In this document: one piece after another, positions 25,155 to 35,600 of the stretch
How positions within the stretch are numbered: the stretch's first letter is position 1
Layout of the letters: every line of letters starts with the position of its first letter
Position numbers and translations under genes: made by a program
Source of the DNA: Prevotella dentasini JCM 15908
Lineage (GTDB): Bacteria > Bacteroidota > Bacteroidia > Bacteroidales > Bacteroidaceae
Reading direction: 5' to 3'
DNA length: 64,000 nucleotides
Assembly: GCF_000614065.1 (NCBI RefSeq)
Contig: NZ_BAKG01000012.1
Span: 28,272 to 92,271 of the forward strand
Notes under the pieces: model-generated
The model's database searches: none
The model's input: only the letters and a program-made list of their open reading frames with translations
Told to the model about the DNA's origin: nothing

Positions 25155-25530
25155 CTTTGGACTTGTTTATTTCACCATTTAGCAATGCCAGAACATCGCT
25201 GTATTTGTACATCACACGACGGCCACCAATCTTTCTGGAATGGAGATGCCCCTGCTTATCCCATCGCCAAAGGGTGGTGAAGTTCACATGCAAGATGTGA
25301 GCTGCTTCTTCACGAGTGATGAAACGCTCACCTTCTGGGACATTCATCCATGTCTCCAAGTCATTCTGTGCATTCTTTGTTTGAGCTGCCACGATGTTTT
25401 GGGCCATCTCGTTCACCAAAGCGTCAAGGTCTTCCCTCGACATTACAACCAGTTGGTTGCCTAAGATCCTATTATCAGATTGCATAATCACGTTTTTTTT
25501 GAAGTGAAAGTTTTGTTTGTTATCTCTCAT
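25147..25530 (-). CDS. HTH_17 excisionase/regulator
   Basis: 127 residues. A central winged helix-turn-helix of the excisionase type is clear: FITREEAAHILHVNFTTLWRWDKQG then KIGGRRVMYKYSDVLALL. First gene of the leftward replication/mobilisation group, driven by the promoter at about 25635. Proteins in this position act as excisionase or as activator of mobilisation. Confidence 0.8.
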   Translation of the reverse strand: MRDNKQNFHFKKNVIMQSDNRILGNQLVVMSREDLDALVNEMAQNIVAAQTKNAQNDLETWMNVPEGERFITREEAAHILHVNFTTLWRWDKQGHLHSRKIGGRRVMYKYSDVLALLNGEINKSKDE

Positions 25531-25630
25531 TCGCTCGATGTCTTATGCACGGATCCTTTTGCATTTCAGATTTAATGAAGTGTCGCGTCCGACAATCCTG
25601 TAATCTGAGGCACCGCCACGAAATCGAATG

Positions 25631-25638
25631 CAAAATTA
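25631..25638 (-). promoter_or_regulatory. -7 promoter of the mobilisation/replication group (TAATTTTG)
   Basis: Minus-strand TAATTTTGC, close to TAnnTTTG, about 100 bases before the HTH gene. Confidence 0.45.
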
Positions 25639-25698
25639 GAGTGCTGCAAGCTCCAAGAAGAAAAACGCATCAAAAACCAGCCATTTTTGCCCTCACAT

Positions 25699-25746
25699 TT
25701 CAAAATTGGTTCTAACGAGGAGGGCAATTAGAACCAACATTTTGAA
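25699..25746. repeat. Long interrupted inverted repeat in the central intergenic region
   Basis: TTCAAAATTGGTTCTA (25699-25714) pairs with 25729-25746 with a two-base bulge, around a 14-base loop. It sits in a 620-base stretch (25531-26153) between the leftward mobilisation genes and the rightward defence genes. That stretch holds no supportable gene. The palindrome could be a regulatory site, a replication origin element or a terminator. Confidence 0.45.
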
Positions 25747-26153
25747 TCTGGGAGATTCGTGAGTCATAACAAGACAAGTAAGACACAATATGACTCTTTG
25801 TCGTTTACATCCGTATTATCTACGATTATGTTGGAAAGGATTATAAGTATGCTCTTGTCCAAAGGGTTGACATCTTCATCTATCGTGAGGAAAAGAAGTT
25901 CATGACATCCAAGAGTTCAAAGTGGCAACGAGGTAGAAGGATCGTGTCGTATCTGATAGAAGTGTTTAGGGCAACACCAAATATAATAAACACTCCCTAG
26001 TCCAAGAATAGTCAGGGGAAATAATGGTTTTGTGATAAAAAAGGTGAAAATATAGCAAAAAATCAAGCTTTATTAATTCTGTTTTATAGAAAATGCTTAA
26101 TTTTGTAATCCAAACTTAATAAAATCACATAATTCTTATAAAATATAATTTAT

Positions 26154-27407
26154 ATGAGTATCAGTAAAGATGTCATCAAACAATGCCTAATCAGTAAGCA
26201 ACGTGAGGTGGATGAGGCGGTGATAGTGAATCGTCCCGTTGAATTCGAAGAGAACGGCAACTATGTGATAGTTGGCGTGAGACATGCGGGCAAGTCGTAC
26301 CTGCTGTATCAGCGTGTGCGTCAGTTGCAGGCTGCCGGAATGAGATGGGACGAGATTCTGTTTGTGGACTTTGAGGATGAACGTTTGGCGGAATTCCAGA
26401 TAGAAGACTTCAACAGCCTGCTGGAGGCCCATCTGGAACTGTATGGTAAGAAGCCGGTGGTGTTTCTGGACGAGGTACAAAACATTCCGCACTGGGATAA
26501 GTTTGTGCGCCGACTAGCTGATGCGAAATACCGTGTTTATGTGACGGGCAGCAATGCGAAGATGCTGAGCAAGGAGGTGGCAACCACGCTGGGCGGACGA
26601 TTCTTTATCTATGATGCGTACCCATATTCATTCAAAGAGTATCTGGCAGCGCAGCATGTCGAGTTAAAGGAACATTGGGAGTATGACACTATCCAGAGAA
26701 GTGAGGTGAAACGACATCTGAATGAATACTTCTATTACGGCGGTCTGCCAGAAATTCAGTCGTTTAAAAACAAAAGGGCTATGCTTTCAAGTCTTTACCA
26801 GAAGATCTACCTGGGTGACATCTGTGCGCGAAACAACATTAAGAACGACAGGGTGCTGAACATCCTAATCAAGAAGATGGCAGAGAGCGTGAAGCAACCG
26901 CTGTCGTATAACAGGCTGAAGAATGTGATTGTGTCAACGGGGTCGCCCATCAGTGTGCCTACTACGATAGACTATGCGGGTTATGCCGCTGACAGTTGGC
27001 TGATACTACCCATGGAGAACGAGGTGGGTAAGCTGACGGAGAAGGAAACCCAGAAGAAATACTACTTCATAGACAACGGGTTGCTGAATCTGTTCCTGAT
27101 GAACTCAGAAACTTCGCTGCTAGAGAACATGGTGGCTGTGGAACTCTGCAGGCGGTTTGGCAAAAAGAATGTGTTTTTCCTGAACGCGGAGAAGGAGATA
27201 GACTTCATTGTGCCTGACGAGAAGTTGGCCATACAGGTGTCCTACAGCATCAAGGATGAGACCACTTACAACAGGGAGGTGCCACCACTGGCGAAGTATG
27301 CCAAGGCGCATAATGACTGGAAGTGTCTTCTGATTACTTACGACGAGGAGGGCACGGAAGAGGGAATACCCGTGGTGCCAGTGTGGAAGTGGTTGATGAA
27401 GGTGTGA
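26154..27407 (+). CDS. AAA_14/DUF4143 ATP-binding protein
   Basis: 417 residues. Walker A-like VGVRHAGKSYLLYQ (residues 37-50), Walker B ILFVDFEDERL and a second acidic strand PVVFLDEVQNI, sensor VTGSNAKML, then a DUF4143 C-terminal domain with a PD-(D/E)XK-like core (VAVELCRR, KEIDFIVPD, AIQVSYSI). This large family has no agreed function, but the nuclease-like C-terminus and the defence-island setting are frequent. It has its own start, 106 bases before the YobI-like gene on the same strand. Confidence 0.82.
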   Translation: MSISKDVIKQCLISKQREVDEAVIVNRPVEFEENGNYVIVGVRHAGKSYLLYQRVRQLQAAGMRWDEILFVDFEDERLAEFQIEDFNSLLEAHLELYGKKPVVFLDEVQNIPHWDKFVRRLADAKYRVYVTGSNAKMLSKEVATTLGGRFFIYDAYPYSFKEYLAAQHVELKEHWEYDTIQRSEVKRHLNEYFYYGGLPEIQSFKNKRAMLSSLYQKIYLGDICARNNIKNDRVLNILIKKMAESVKQPLSYNRLKNVIVSTGSPISVPTTIDYAGYAADSWLILPMENEVGKLTEKETQKKYYFIDNGLLNLFLMNSETSLLENMVAVELCRRFGKKNVFFLNAEKEIDFIVPDEKLAIQVSYSIKDETTYNREVPPLAKYAKAHNDWKCLLITYDEEGTEEGIPVVPVWKWLMKV

Positions 27408-27513
27408 CTAATTGGCGAAAGTTTGTAAAGAATCTCTATTATTGCTAATTGTAATTTTGAGAATATGTTGTTTTTCGATACTTTATACCTAATTAAAGGT
27501 CATAGATTAAGGA

Positions 27514-30500
27514 ATGAAGGTACAAGAAACTAAAAAAACAGAAGTGGATAAGGTTCAGGTCGAAGAGATTCCTAAGGAATATCGAACTCTTCTGTCCCCT
27601 TGTAACATACCTGCGGGTGACACATCTCACCTTGCCGTGGATGACCTGAAGTTCGCTTTAGAGCAAAGCGACTCCAGAAACATTGCTGTGACGGGGCACT
27701 ATGGTTCAGGAAAGAGCTCTGTCGCCAATACTTGCATCAACGAGATGGGGATTGGCGATAAAGTGCTTCGTATCTCCATGTCAACCTTCTCTTTGCCAGT
27801 TGATACTAAACCCGTTGGAGATAATCTGTATTCGGATGATATCGAATACAAGATAGTCCAGCATCTTCTCTATAAATGTGACAAGGCAAAGATACCTCAT
27901 TCCGGATTTAAACGGATACGCCTGCCAAAAGAAGTCAATTTCAGTTCATACGTTACATATACCCTCATTGCATTCGTATGTTATATCATAGCCTTTGAAC
28001 CAACGATTTTCCAGATAGACAGTTTCTATGATGCTTATCACAAATTGTTTGGTAAGGAAGTTGGTTGGTGGATAAATCTGATAGCAGATGCGGTGGCTGT
28101 CGCTTATTTGATTCGATATCTGTGGGAAGTAGGGAAGATGCTGGCCTCTAAACTACATCAGATAAGGAGTGTTAAGGTCGAAGCAAAAGGTGTCAAGCTA
28201 GAGGCATCTAAGGATGCTGAAGTTTCTGTCTTCAACAGGTATCTGGATGAGATAGTCTATATCATCCAGTCAAACAAATATGACTATATTCTATTTGAGG
28301 ATTTGGATCGATTGGACAACTCAGACAGGCTTTTCCTAAAAATCAGGGAACTGAACATGCTGATTAATGAGTCGGAAACATTCAAGTCCCAGAAGAGAGT
28401 TGTCAGATTCATATACGCCATCAGGGATGATGTGTTTACGAGAGAGTTGCGCACAAAATGTTTCGACTATATTGTAGCTGTTGTCCCTGTTGTGGATTAT
28501 TACAATGTGACCGACTATCTGATTAAACAATATAAGAGTAAAGGTCTGTTCAAAACAGTAGAGACGCCTGTGTTGGAACAGTTGTTGAACAGGGTGTCGG
28601 GACTGCGTGAGTTGAAGAACATAGTTAATGAATATACGCTTTTCCAGAAGAGCCTAAAGACGCATTTGAGTGGCGATGACGAAAACTATGAACAAAAACT
28701 GCTTGCGGTTATTGTTTATAAAAATCTATTCCCTCAAGATTTTGCTAGGGCATATTTAAAGAAGGGATTGTTTTATAAGATTTTCAAGAACAAATCATTA
28801 TTCAGTGAAGACGAGACAAAGGAATTAAGGGAGAAAGCGAATGCCTCAATTCATAGTATGAATGAGGCACGAGAGAAGATAATCAATATTAGAAAACAAT
28901 ACCTTGAAAAACTAAACGATGAGGTTGAAGTGACGAGTCTAATAAAAGATGGGTATGATTATACCTTGGGACAGGTGGCAAGTAGGGATAATCTTTTCGG
29001 TCTGTTTATTAACAATGAGTTTGATAGATATACTTATACCGACCATAACCGTGAGGAAACAGGCAGTATGACCTATAATTTCGAGTTTGATGAGATAGAG
29101 AAGAAGGTTACGGAGGACATGGGCTATTATGAGGCCATTGATGAGCTTTCGCAAGCATATAATAGGAGCAACGATGAAAGGCTAAAACTCGAAAAGGAGA
29201 TAAAAGTAATTGAGAATACTGCTTTGCGGGAAGTCTTAAGAAAAATAGGTGGAGAAAAGGCCCGTGCGGTTTTCAATAAGATATATGTCAAAGAGTATCC
29301 GGCCAAAGAAAATGAGCCTCAATCTGTGAATGATGAAATGGTAGATACTCTATTAACCATGATTTATGGCGGGTATATCACTGAAGATTACTATCTCTAT
29401 ATTTCTAAGTTCTACGAAGGGGCAACTTCTGAGAGCGATTATCAGTTTACCAATGCAGTGTTGCAAGGTACAGAGCGACCGTTTGATCAGAAACTAAATA
29501 ATGTCAAAAGTGTAATTCGCAAGTTTAGGGTTGAGGATTTTAAGAATAATAGTATCCTTAACTATGATATTCTGAACTACTTGCTTGATAATAAGGAAGA
29601 ACATTTCCTGACGAGTTTCATTCAAACCGCTCGAAAGAATCCAGAGTTTATCGTGAGTTATTTCCAGATGTCGGAAAAAGTAAACGACCAGTTCTTCACA
29701 CGTGTATTTGATGGTTGGGATTCTTGTGTTAACGTCATCAAAGGACAAGAAAAGACTGAGAATAGTGATGTGTTGTTGAAACTCTTATTTAGAGAGGCGC
29801 CTATTACTATAAAACTGAGTGATGACGAGATAAAATACCTTGAGGGCAAATATGAGTTCTTGCATTCTAGTATTACATTCTATAAGCTAGCCAAACTCAA
29901 GAAGTTCATAAATAAGTACAATCTGTGTTTTGAAACACTTGTAAAACCCAACAAGGAATCTCAGGATTTGTATGATTATTGCTTAACGAATAAACGTTTC
30001 GTGATTAGTAAGAAGAATCTGGGTGTTATTTTGGGTGATAGCATGATAAAGAAACCAATGACAGCAATTCTTGAACTGTCAAATGACAAGTTGAAGAAAT
30101 ACCTGATAAATAATCAAAAGACCATCGCTACATGGTTTGAAACGAGTTGTAACGAAGAGAGTAGAGCGGCACTGTTGTATATGATAAAGGAGGCGGTTGG
30201 CGAAGATGAATGGTTAGCACAATATCTTAGCCAGCAATTATATAATTTTGACGATGTGAGCAACCTTGACAAAAAGTCCGTGGAATTGATTCTGTCTGCG
30301 GATAAACTGGCAGTTAAATGGCATAGCGTTCTTGACGCATATCAAGTATTAGGGACACTGGATAATACTCTGAACGAATATCTGACAAGACATGCTGCTG
30401 TTCTGTCAAAAGAAAGGTGTGTGGGAGATGAGAACCTAGTGGCGTTGGTGCATCAACAATTATTTACCGGAGATAAACAATCGATGAATGAGTTTGTTAA

Positions 30501-30579
30501 GTTGTTGCGTAGTTTTGACATGCCTTTCACTCTGGAGGAACTTGGGGAGATGATGATGAAAGAATCGCTGAAGTTGTAA
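27514..30579 (+). CDS. YobI-like membrane P-loop ATPase (N-terminal 1021 residues)
   Basis: Walker A GHYGSGKS at residues 61-68; two hydrophobic segments (about 149-166 and 187-205) inserted in the ATPase domain; Walker B YILFEDLDRL near residue 257; VRFIYAIRDDVF as sensor region; then long helical repeats. This is the layout of B. subtilis YobI, a KAP/STAND-like ATPase about 1200 residues long. The frame ends early: dropping one base near 30549 joins it to the next 210 residues (to 31181), giving about 1222 residues. Probable role: membrane-attached defence or signalling ATPase; direct evidence is lacking. Confidence 0.75.
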   Translation: MKVQETKKTEVDKVQVEEIPKEYRTLLSPCNIPAGDTSHLAVDDLKFALEQSDSRNIAVTGHYGSGKSSVANTCINEMGIGDKVLRISMSTFSLPVDTKPVGDNLYSDDIEYKIVQHLLYKCDKAKIPHSGFKRIRLPKEVNFSSYVTYTLIAFVCYIIAFEPTIFQIDSFYDAYHKLFGKEVGWWINLIADAVAVAYLIRYLWEVGKMLASKLHQIRSVKVEAKGVKLEASKDAEVSVFNRYLDEIVYIIQSNKYDYILFEDLDRLDNSDRLFLKIRELNMLINESETFKSQKRVVRFIYAIRDDVFTRELRTKCFDYIVAVVPVVDYYNVTDYLIKQYKSKGLFKTVETPVLEQLLNRVSGLRELKNIVNEYTLFQKSLKTHLSGDDENYEQKLLAVIVYKNLFPQDFARAYLKKGLFYKIFKNKSLFSEDETKELREKANASIHSMNEAREKIINIRKQYLEKLNDEVEVTSLIKDGYDYTLGQVASRDNLFGLFINNEFDRYTYTDHNREETGSMTYNFEFDEIEKKVTEDMGYYEAIDELSQAYNRSNDERLKLEKEIKVIENTALREVLRKIGGEKARAVFNKIYVKEYPAKENEPQSVNDEMVDTLLTMIYGGYITEDYYLYISKFYEGATSESDYQFTNAVLQGTERPFDQKLNNVKSVIRKFRVEDFKNNSILNYDILNYLLDNKEEHFLTSFIQTARKNPEFIVSYFQMSEKVNDQFFTRVFDGWDSCVNVIKGQEKTENSDVLLKLLFREAPITIKLSDDEIKYLEGKYEFLHSSITFYKLAKLKKFINKYNLCFETLVKPNKESQDLYDYCLTNKRFVISKKNLGVILGDSMIKKPMTAILELSNDKLKKYLINNQKTIATWFETSCNEESRAALLYMIKEAVGEDEWLAQYLSQQLYNFDDVSNLDKKSVELILSADKLAVKWHSVLDAYQVLGTLDNTLNEYLTRHAAVLSKERCVGDENLVALVHQQLFTGDKQSMNEFVKLLRSFDMPFTLEELGEMMMKESLKL

Positions 30580-31181
30580 GGCAGAAAAAAGTAAATGCGG
30601 ATCCCGAAATATTTAAGCATTTGAACCTTAATTGCTCTTATCAAGTTGCTGACGATTATCTCATCCTTCACTATGATACACTCATGGATGATGAAACTAT
30701 TGAGTGGGACAATTATATGAGGAATAGTATGGGTATTCGTATCCTTAATAGCAAGTTGACTCTGGAGCAAAAGAAAAGATTCCTAAATGAATGTTTGTTT
30801 ATAACAAAAGAGGGCCAGGATGCATGGGAATTAGCTAAATTGGTATGCTTCTATTATAACCAATGTGGAGTTGATGGGGCAGATAAAGAGCTAGTGGTGG
30901 ATGCAATGGCAATCTACCAGGGAGCTGATAGCTGGGAACAGAAGGTAATTCTAATCAATAAATGTAATGCCGCATGGGAGTATAATACTGAATGTGAAAA
31001 TAGACTCTTAGATGGATTAGGAGGTGAGTATCACAAACTAACCTATGCTCGTGGCTGGGCTAGCTTTGATATAAATGAACATAATTTCACGTTGTTGGAC
31101 TACCTGAAGGGGAAAGGACATTATATCAGTAAGGTGGAAGAAAAAGAGGGCCAGTATTATGTGACTTTTAAACATAGCTAA
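30549..31181 (+). pseudogene. C-terminal part of the YobI-like ATPase, out of frame
   Basis: Open frame reading DDDERIAEVVRQKK and onward with the same helical repeat character (LTLEQKKRFLNECLF) as the end of the preceding gene. It has no ATG near its natural beginning. Restoring one base near 30549 fuses it to the preceding protein and gives the usual family length. Confidence 0.6.
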
Positions 31182-31194
31182 CATGGAATAGGAA

Positions 31195-31311
31195 GAATGT
31201 TGGCTAGTAAGATACAATGAAGTGCTGGCGTTCATGGAGCGTGAGCACCGTAAACCTTTAAAATACTTTCTTCCTTCTGTGAATAATATACAGATGAGGC
31301 GCTTAAGCTGA
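31195..31311 (+). pseudogene. Remnant of a helicase-associated domain
   Basis: A frame without start codon, bounded by stops, reads WLVRYNEVLAFMEREHRKP, the pattern of the helicase-associated (HA) repeats at the end of Bacteroidetes SNF2-type helicases (W, then F, then HR-P). The rest of the gene is gone. It marks an older insertion or deletion point in the island. Confidence 0.45.
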
Positions 31312-31443
31312 GTATCCAGAAAGTGGTGGAGGTGAAAGGCCGCTCTTGCGTGAGTTATACGACCATGTTGTTAGAATACTGAATTAATCCTGCTTTTGAC
31401 TAGAAAAAACGATGCAAATCGCTCCATAAAGTGAACAAAATTC

Positions 31444-31515
31444 ACTAAAAGCACTCGTTTTAGTAACTTTTAATAGCTATCAGACCTATGGTCTGAGATA
31501 AAATGAGTACCTTTG
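31444..31515 (+). promoter_or_regulatory. Promoter with two palindromic operators before the XRE/DUF4007 operon
   Basis: A -7 box TACCTTTG at 31508-31515 precedes the XRE gene. Upstream are two perfect palindromes: ACTAAAA-7-TTTTAGT (31444-31464) and CAGACC-TAT-GGTCTG (31481-31495), the second overlapping the -33 region. This is the expected arrangement for control by the first gene product, an XRE repressor. Confidence 0.6.
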
Positions 31516-31539
31516 TGAGCGAATAACAAACATATTGCA

Positions 31540-31767
31540 ATGGCAAGTAACAAAGACCTCAATCGCCTGAAGGTGATACTGGCAGAAAAAAAGAAGTCCA
31601 ATCTCTGGCTGTCCAAACAGTTGGGATGTGCGCCAACTACTGTGTCTAAGTGGTGTACCAACTCGTCACAACCTCCGTTGGAATCGCTGATGAAGATAAC
31701 GAGACTTCTTGACGTGGAACTTAAAGACCTTGTTAGATTTGAAGAACTTGACAAAGATGAAGAATAA
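31540..31767 (+). CDS. XRE-family regulator of the DUF4007/DndC-like operon
   Basis: 75 residues, a single Cro/C1 helix-turn-helix (LWLSKQLGCAPTTVSKWCTNSSQP). Its 3' end overlaps the DUF4007 gene by 11 bases, so it heads an operon of at least eight coupled genes. It likely binds the palindromes just upstream. Confidence 0.82.
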   Translation: MASNKDLNRLKVILAEKKKSNLWLSKQLGCAPTTVSKWCTNSSQPPLESLMKITRLLDVELKDLVRFEELDKDEE

Positions 31768-32620
31768 ATGCACTTTCTCAGGACATGAGTCGTTCCCTTG
31801 TAAGTCGCTTTGGCTTAAGAAGGGCTATGACTTTGTTGCCAATAAGAACGACTTCAATAGTCCTGATGCTGTAATAACCCTTGGCGTAGGCAAAAATATG
31901 GTTGCATCAATCCGTTATTGGCTCAGGGCTTTTGGCGTAACAGATAATGATGTTTTAACGGAACTTGGTGATTATCTTTTTGATGAAAGTAAGGGTAAGG
32001 ATAAATATCTTGAAGACATCGCAACACTTTGGTTGCTTCACTTCAACTTGGTATTCTCTGAGGAAGCGACGTTGTATAAAATGTTCTTTTGTGGCGTACA
32101 GAAAGAACGCACAAACTTTGAACGTGAGCAGGTGCAAACCTACGTGAAATTGAGGATGGTGGAAGCAGGCAAGATGACTTTATTCAATGTCAATACCGTG
32201 AAGAAAGACATTGGCGTGCTGCTTCAGAATTACTGCCTTCCTCGCAAGCCACAATCCAATGAGGATTTCTCTTCGCTGCTGATTGACCTTGATCTAATTC
32301 GCCAAAGTTCAGAAGGAAAGGGCTACTACTTTAATGTCGATGGCAAGCGTAAGGTTACGAAAGAGATCTTCCTCTATGGCCTGTTGAAACTGAAAGCCCA
32401 GGAGGGTGATAACACTATCGCCTTCGATACCATACAGGAGAATGTTGGACTCGTGTTCTGTATGCAGGACTTTGAGACAATAGAGATGTTGAAGCGGTTG
32501 TCAAGAGAGTATAGCCAGTACTTCACTTATAGCGATGTTGCTGGCATCAAACAGATTCAATTCACAAAGGATTTGGACGCATATCAAGTATTAGACAATT
32601 ATTATGGCAAAGACATTTAG
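31757..32620 (+). CDS. DUF4007 protein
   Basis: 287 residues from the ATG at 31757 (MKNKCTFSGHESFPC). The opening FSGHESF-x-CK-LWLKKGYDFV and VITLGVGKNMVASIRYW are the signature of DUF4007. This family is known mainly as a neighbour of DndC-like genes in phosphorothioation-type defence loci; its biochemistry is unresolved. It overlaps the ATPase gene by 17 bases. Confidence 0.85.
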   Translation: MKNKCTFSGHESFPCKSLWLKKGYDFVANKNDFNSPDAVITLGVGKNMVASIRYWLRAFGVTDNDVLTELGDYLFDESKGKDKYLEDIATLWLLHFNLVFSEEATLYKMFFCGVQKERTNFEREQVQTYVKLRMVEAGKMTLFNVNTVKKDIGVLLQNYCLPRKPQSNEDFSSLLIDLDLIRQSSEGKGYYFNVDGKRKVTKEIFLYGLLKLKAQEGDNTIAFDTIQENVGLVFCMQDFETIEMLKRLSREYSQYFTYSDVAGIKQIQFTKDLDAYQVLDNYYGKDI

Positions 32621-35600
32621 TTTATCAGCAAACATAGAGAACGGCTTTGCCGAAGGAATGCAATACTTGGTAACGCCAAATGCGCAGAATGCCATTCACA
32701 ACATTGTGAACGATTTCCGTTCTGGCATCCATTCTTTTACGATTATTGGCTCATACGGAACAGGTAAGTCAAGTTTCCTGTTAGCATTAGAATCGGATTT
32801 GCAAAAGACTGGTAAGCAGAAATATCTGTTGGATGCCCAGAATCTCTCAGATGCCAAGTCGTTTGAGATTATGAACATTGTTGGCGACTATGCTGAGATG
32901 TCAACTCTGCTGAGCAAAGCCTTGAATGTGGAAGGTAATACTACCAGCATCCTTGACAGTCTCAAAAACTACTATACCCAATGCCAGAAGAAAGGTAAGT
33001 TCCTGCTAATCGTGGTAGATGAGTTTGGAAAGGTTCTGGAACACGCAGCCAAGAACAACCCAGAGAAGGAACTGTATTTCTTGCAGAAGTTGTCCGAACT
33101 GGTAAATGTTCCTACTCGAAATATGATGCTGCTGACTACGCTCCATCAGAACTTTGGTGCATACGCCAAAGGTTTGACGGAAGCCCAAGCAAACGAATGG
33201 ACCAAGGTGAAAGGACGTTTCAAAGAAATCACCTTTGTGGAGCCTGTGGAGCAGTTGCTTTATTTGGCATCAGCACAATTGCAAGAGGAAAGAACGATAT
33301 CTGACGCAGAGAATGCCAAGTCTCTTTTTGAGCTGGCGAAAGAGACAAGATATGTATCCAAAGATTTCCCCTTGGAAACGGCAATACAGCTATATCCGTT
33401 AGACGTTTTCTCTGCTTATACCATCACTACCGCTATTCAGCGATACGGTCAGAATGAGCGTTCGCTCTTTACCTTCTTGGCGGCAAAAGGTACTAATTCC
33501 ATTTCCGAGTTCGAACCTACAGATCATCAAACATACAATCTGCAAAAGGTTTACGACTACATTCTCTATAACTTCTATTCTTACCTGAAAGATGCCAATG
33601 CCGACTCCATGAGTTGGAGCACCATCCAAGTTTCTATAGAGCGCGTTGAAGGCCAGGATTGGGCTAACGAAGAGGAGATGCTGCAAGCCGTAAAACTCGT
33701 AAAAGCCATTGGGCTGCTGAATCTTTTCGGAACAGCCGGCTTTAAACTAACAGAACGGAACCTTACGGACTATGCGCGTGAGGCGATGGCCATAGACAAT
33801 GCCAAAGAGATTATTCAAAAACTGTCGGCAAAGAAAATTATCCGTTTTGCTGCCTACAAAGAGCGCTTGATGCTTTTCGAGGGAACTGACGTTGACCTTG
33901 AAGCAGAAATACGTGAGGCTGGAATGATGGTTTCACGTCCTGTCACCTTTGTTGATGAGCTGAATATGTTCTTCAATCGTAGGATTTCTCCTGTCAAAGC
34001 CCATTTCTATCAGAAAGGCACACCTCGCTTCTTTGACTACATGATTCGTGAAGAGCCCATCGATATTGTACCTACTGGTGATACGGACGGCTACATAGAA
34101 CTGATATTCTCTACACACAAGAAAGCTTTGGAGGAGATTAAGAAATTCAGTTCCGAGAGAGATCATGCCCTGATATTTGCCTATTTCACCAACACGGAGG
34201 ACATCATTGACCATCTCTACAACATCAAGAAGTACATGTACCTATTGGAGCGCGTGCTTGACAAGAACGACAGGGTGGCTGTGACAGAAATCCAGAAGCT
34301 GAAGGAGTATGAGGAAACTTTGCTCAACAAGGCAATCAGCGACAACCTCTTTTCATACAAGAACAGGGTGGTTTGGGTATTTGCAGGTAAAGAACAAAAA
34401 GTACAATCGCATCGAGATTTCAACCAGTTGCTATCAAGAGTATGCAATGAGGTGTATTGCAAGACACCTGTGATGAATAATGAATTGTTCAACAAGCATA
34501 AACTCAGCGGAACGATAACTGCTGCTCGTAAGAGTTACCTCACCTATTTGACAGAGCACTACTCTGAAGGCGGAATGGGCTTCCCTGAAGACAAGTTCCC
34601 ACCAGAGAAAACTATCTATTCCTCTCTGCTGTTGAATACAGGCCTACATCAGAATGGAGATTTCGCAGATGCACCAACCAACAAGGGATTTATGCCGTTG
34701 TGGGATGCCTGTGAAGAGTTCTTGAATAGCTCAGAGAACAAAGCAAGGAAGATTTCAGAGCTGATAAAGATTCTGTCTGCACAACCCTATAAGATTAAGC
34801 AAGGATTTCTGGAATTCTGGATTCCTACTTATCTCTTCATCAAGCGTCAGGACTTTGCACTCTATGATGCATCGAAAGGCGCATTCATGCCAAACGTGAA
34901 TATGGAGTTTTTCGACTTGCTCCAGAAACATCCTGGCGATTTTGAAATCAAGAAGTTTGCTGTTGATGGCGTGAAGTTGGGCTTCTTCAACCAGTATCGC
35001 CGCTTCATCAACCTTGGCGATGAATTCACCATCACCAATGCTAGTTTTATCGAGACCATCAAACCCTTCCTCAGTTTCTATGTGCGACTGGACGAATACA
35101 CCAAGCACACCCGAAAGTTCGATCACGAGTCAACGATGAAGTTCCGCGACGTGCTGGCGAAGGCAAAAGACCCAGAGAAAGCATTCTTCGAGGACTTACC
35201 TGAGGCTCTTGGCTTCACACAAGAAAAATTGAAACAGGAAGAGTTTATCAACGAGTATGGCAGAATCATCCAGCGAGCCATCAAGGAACTACGTTCTTGC
35301 TACACCCAGCTGATTGATCGCATTGAGGCACGTCTGGTAGAAGAGTTTGGATTGCAGAGCTATGACTATTCTGAATATATCGTTGAAGTGCGCGAACGAC
35401 TGGCCCATGTAAAGACCTATCTGTTGACAGACAAACAGCGTGAGTTCTATCACCATGTAATGACAGAATACGACAATCGTACTCTGTGGTACCAGTCAAT
35501 CTGCTACACAATTCTTGAGCAACGACTGGATGCTTTGAGAGATGAGCAGGAAGACAAGTTGGCTGACGACCTGGTTTATCTGTTCCGAGAGTGTGAGAAG

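Noticed and set aside
20107..25530. Self-transmissible conjugative element
   Set aside because: Relaxase and replication genes are present but no coupling protein or Tra channel genes; mobilisable only.
31709..31757. Earlier start for the DUF4007 protein
   Set aside because: The upstream extension lies inside the XRE coding sequence and has no family similarity; family members start at the CTFSGHESF segment.
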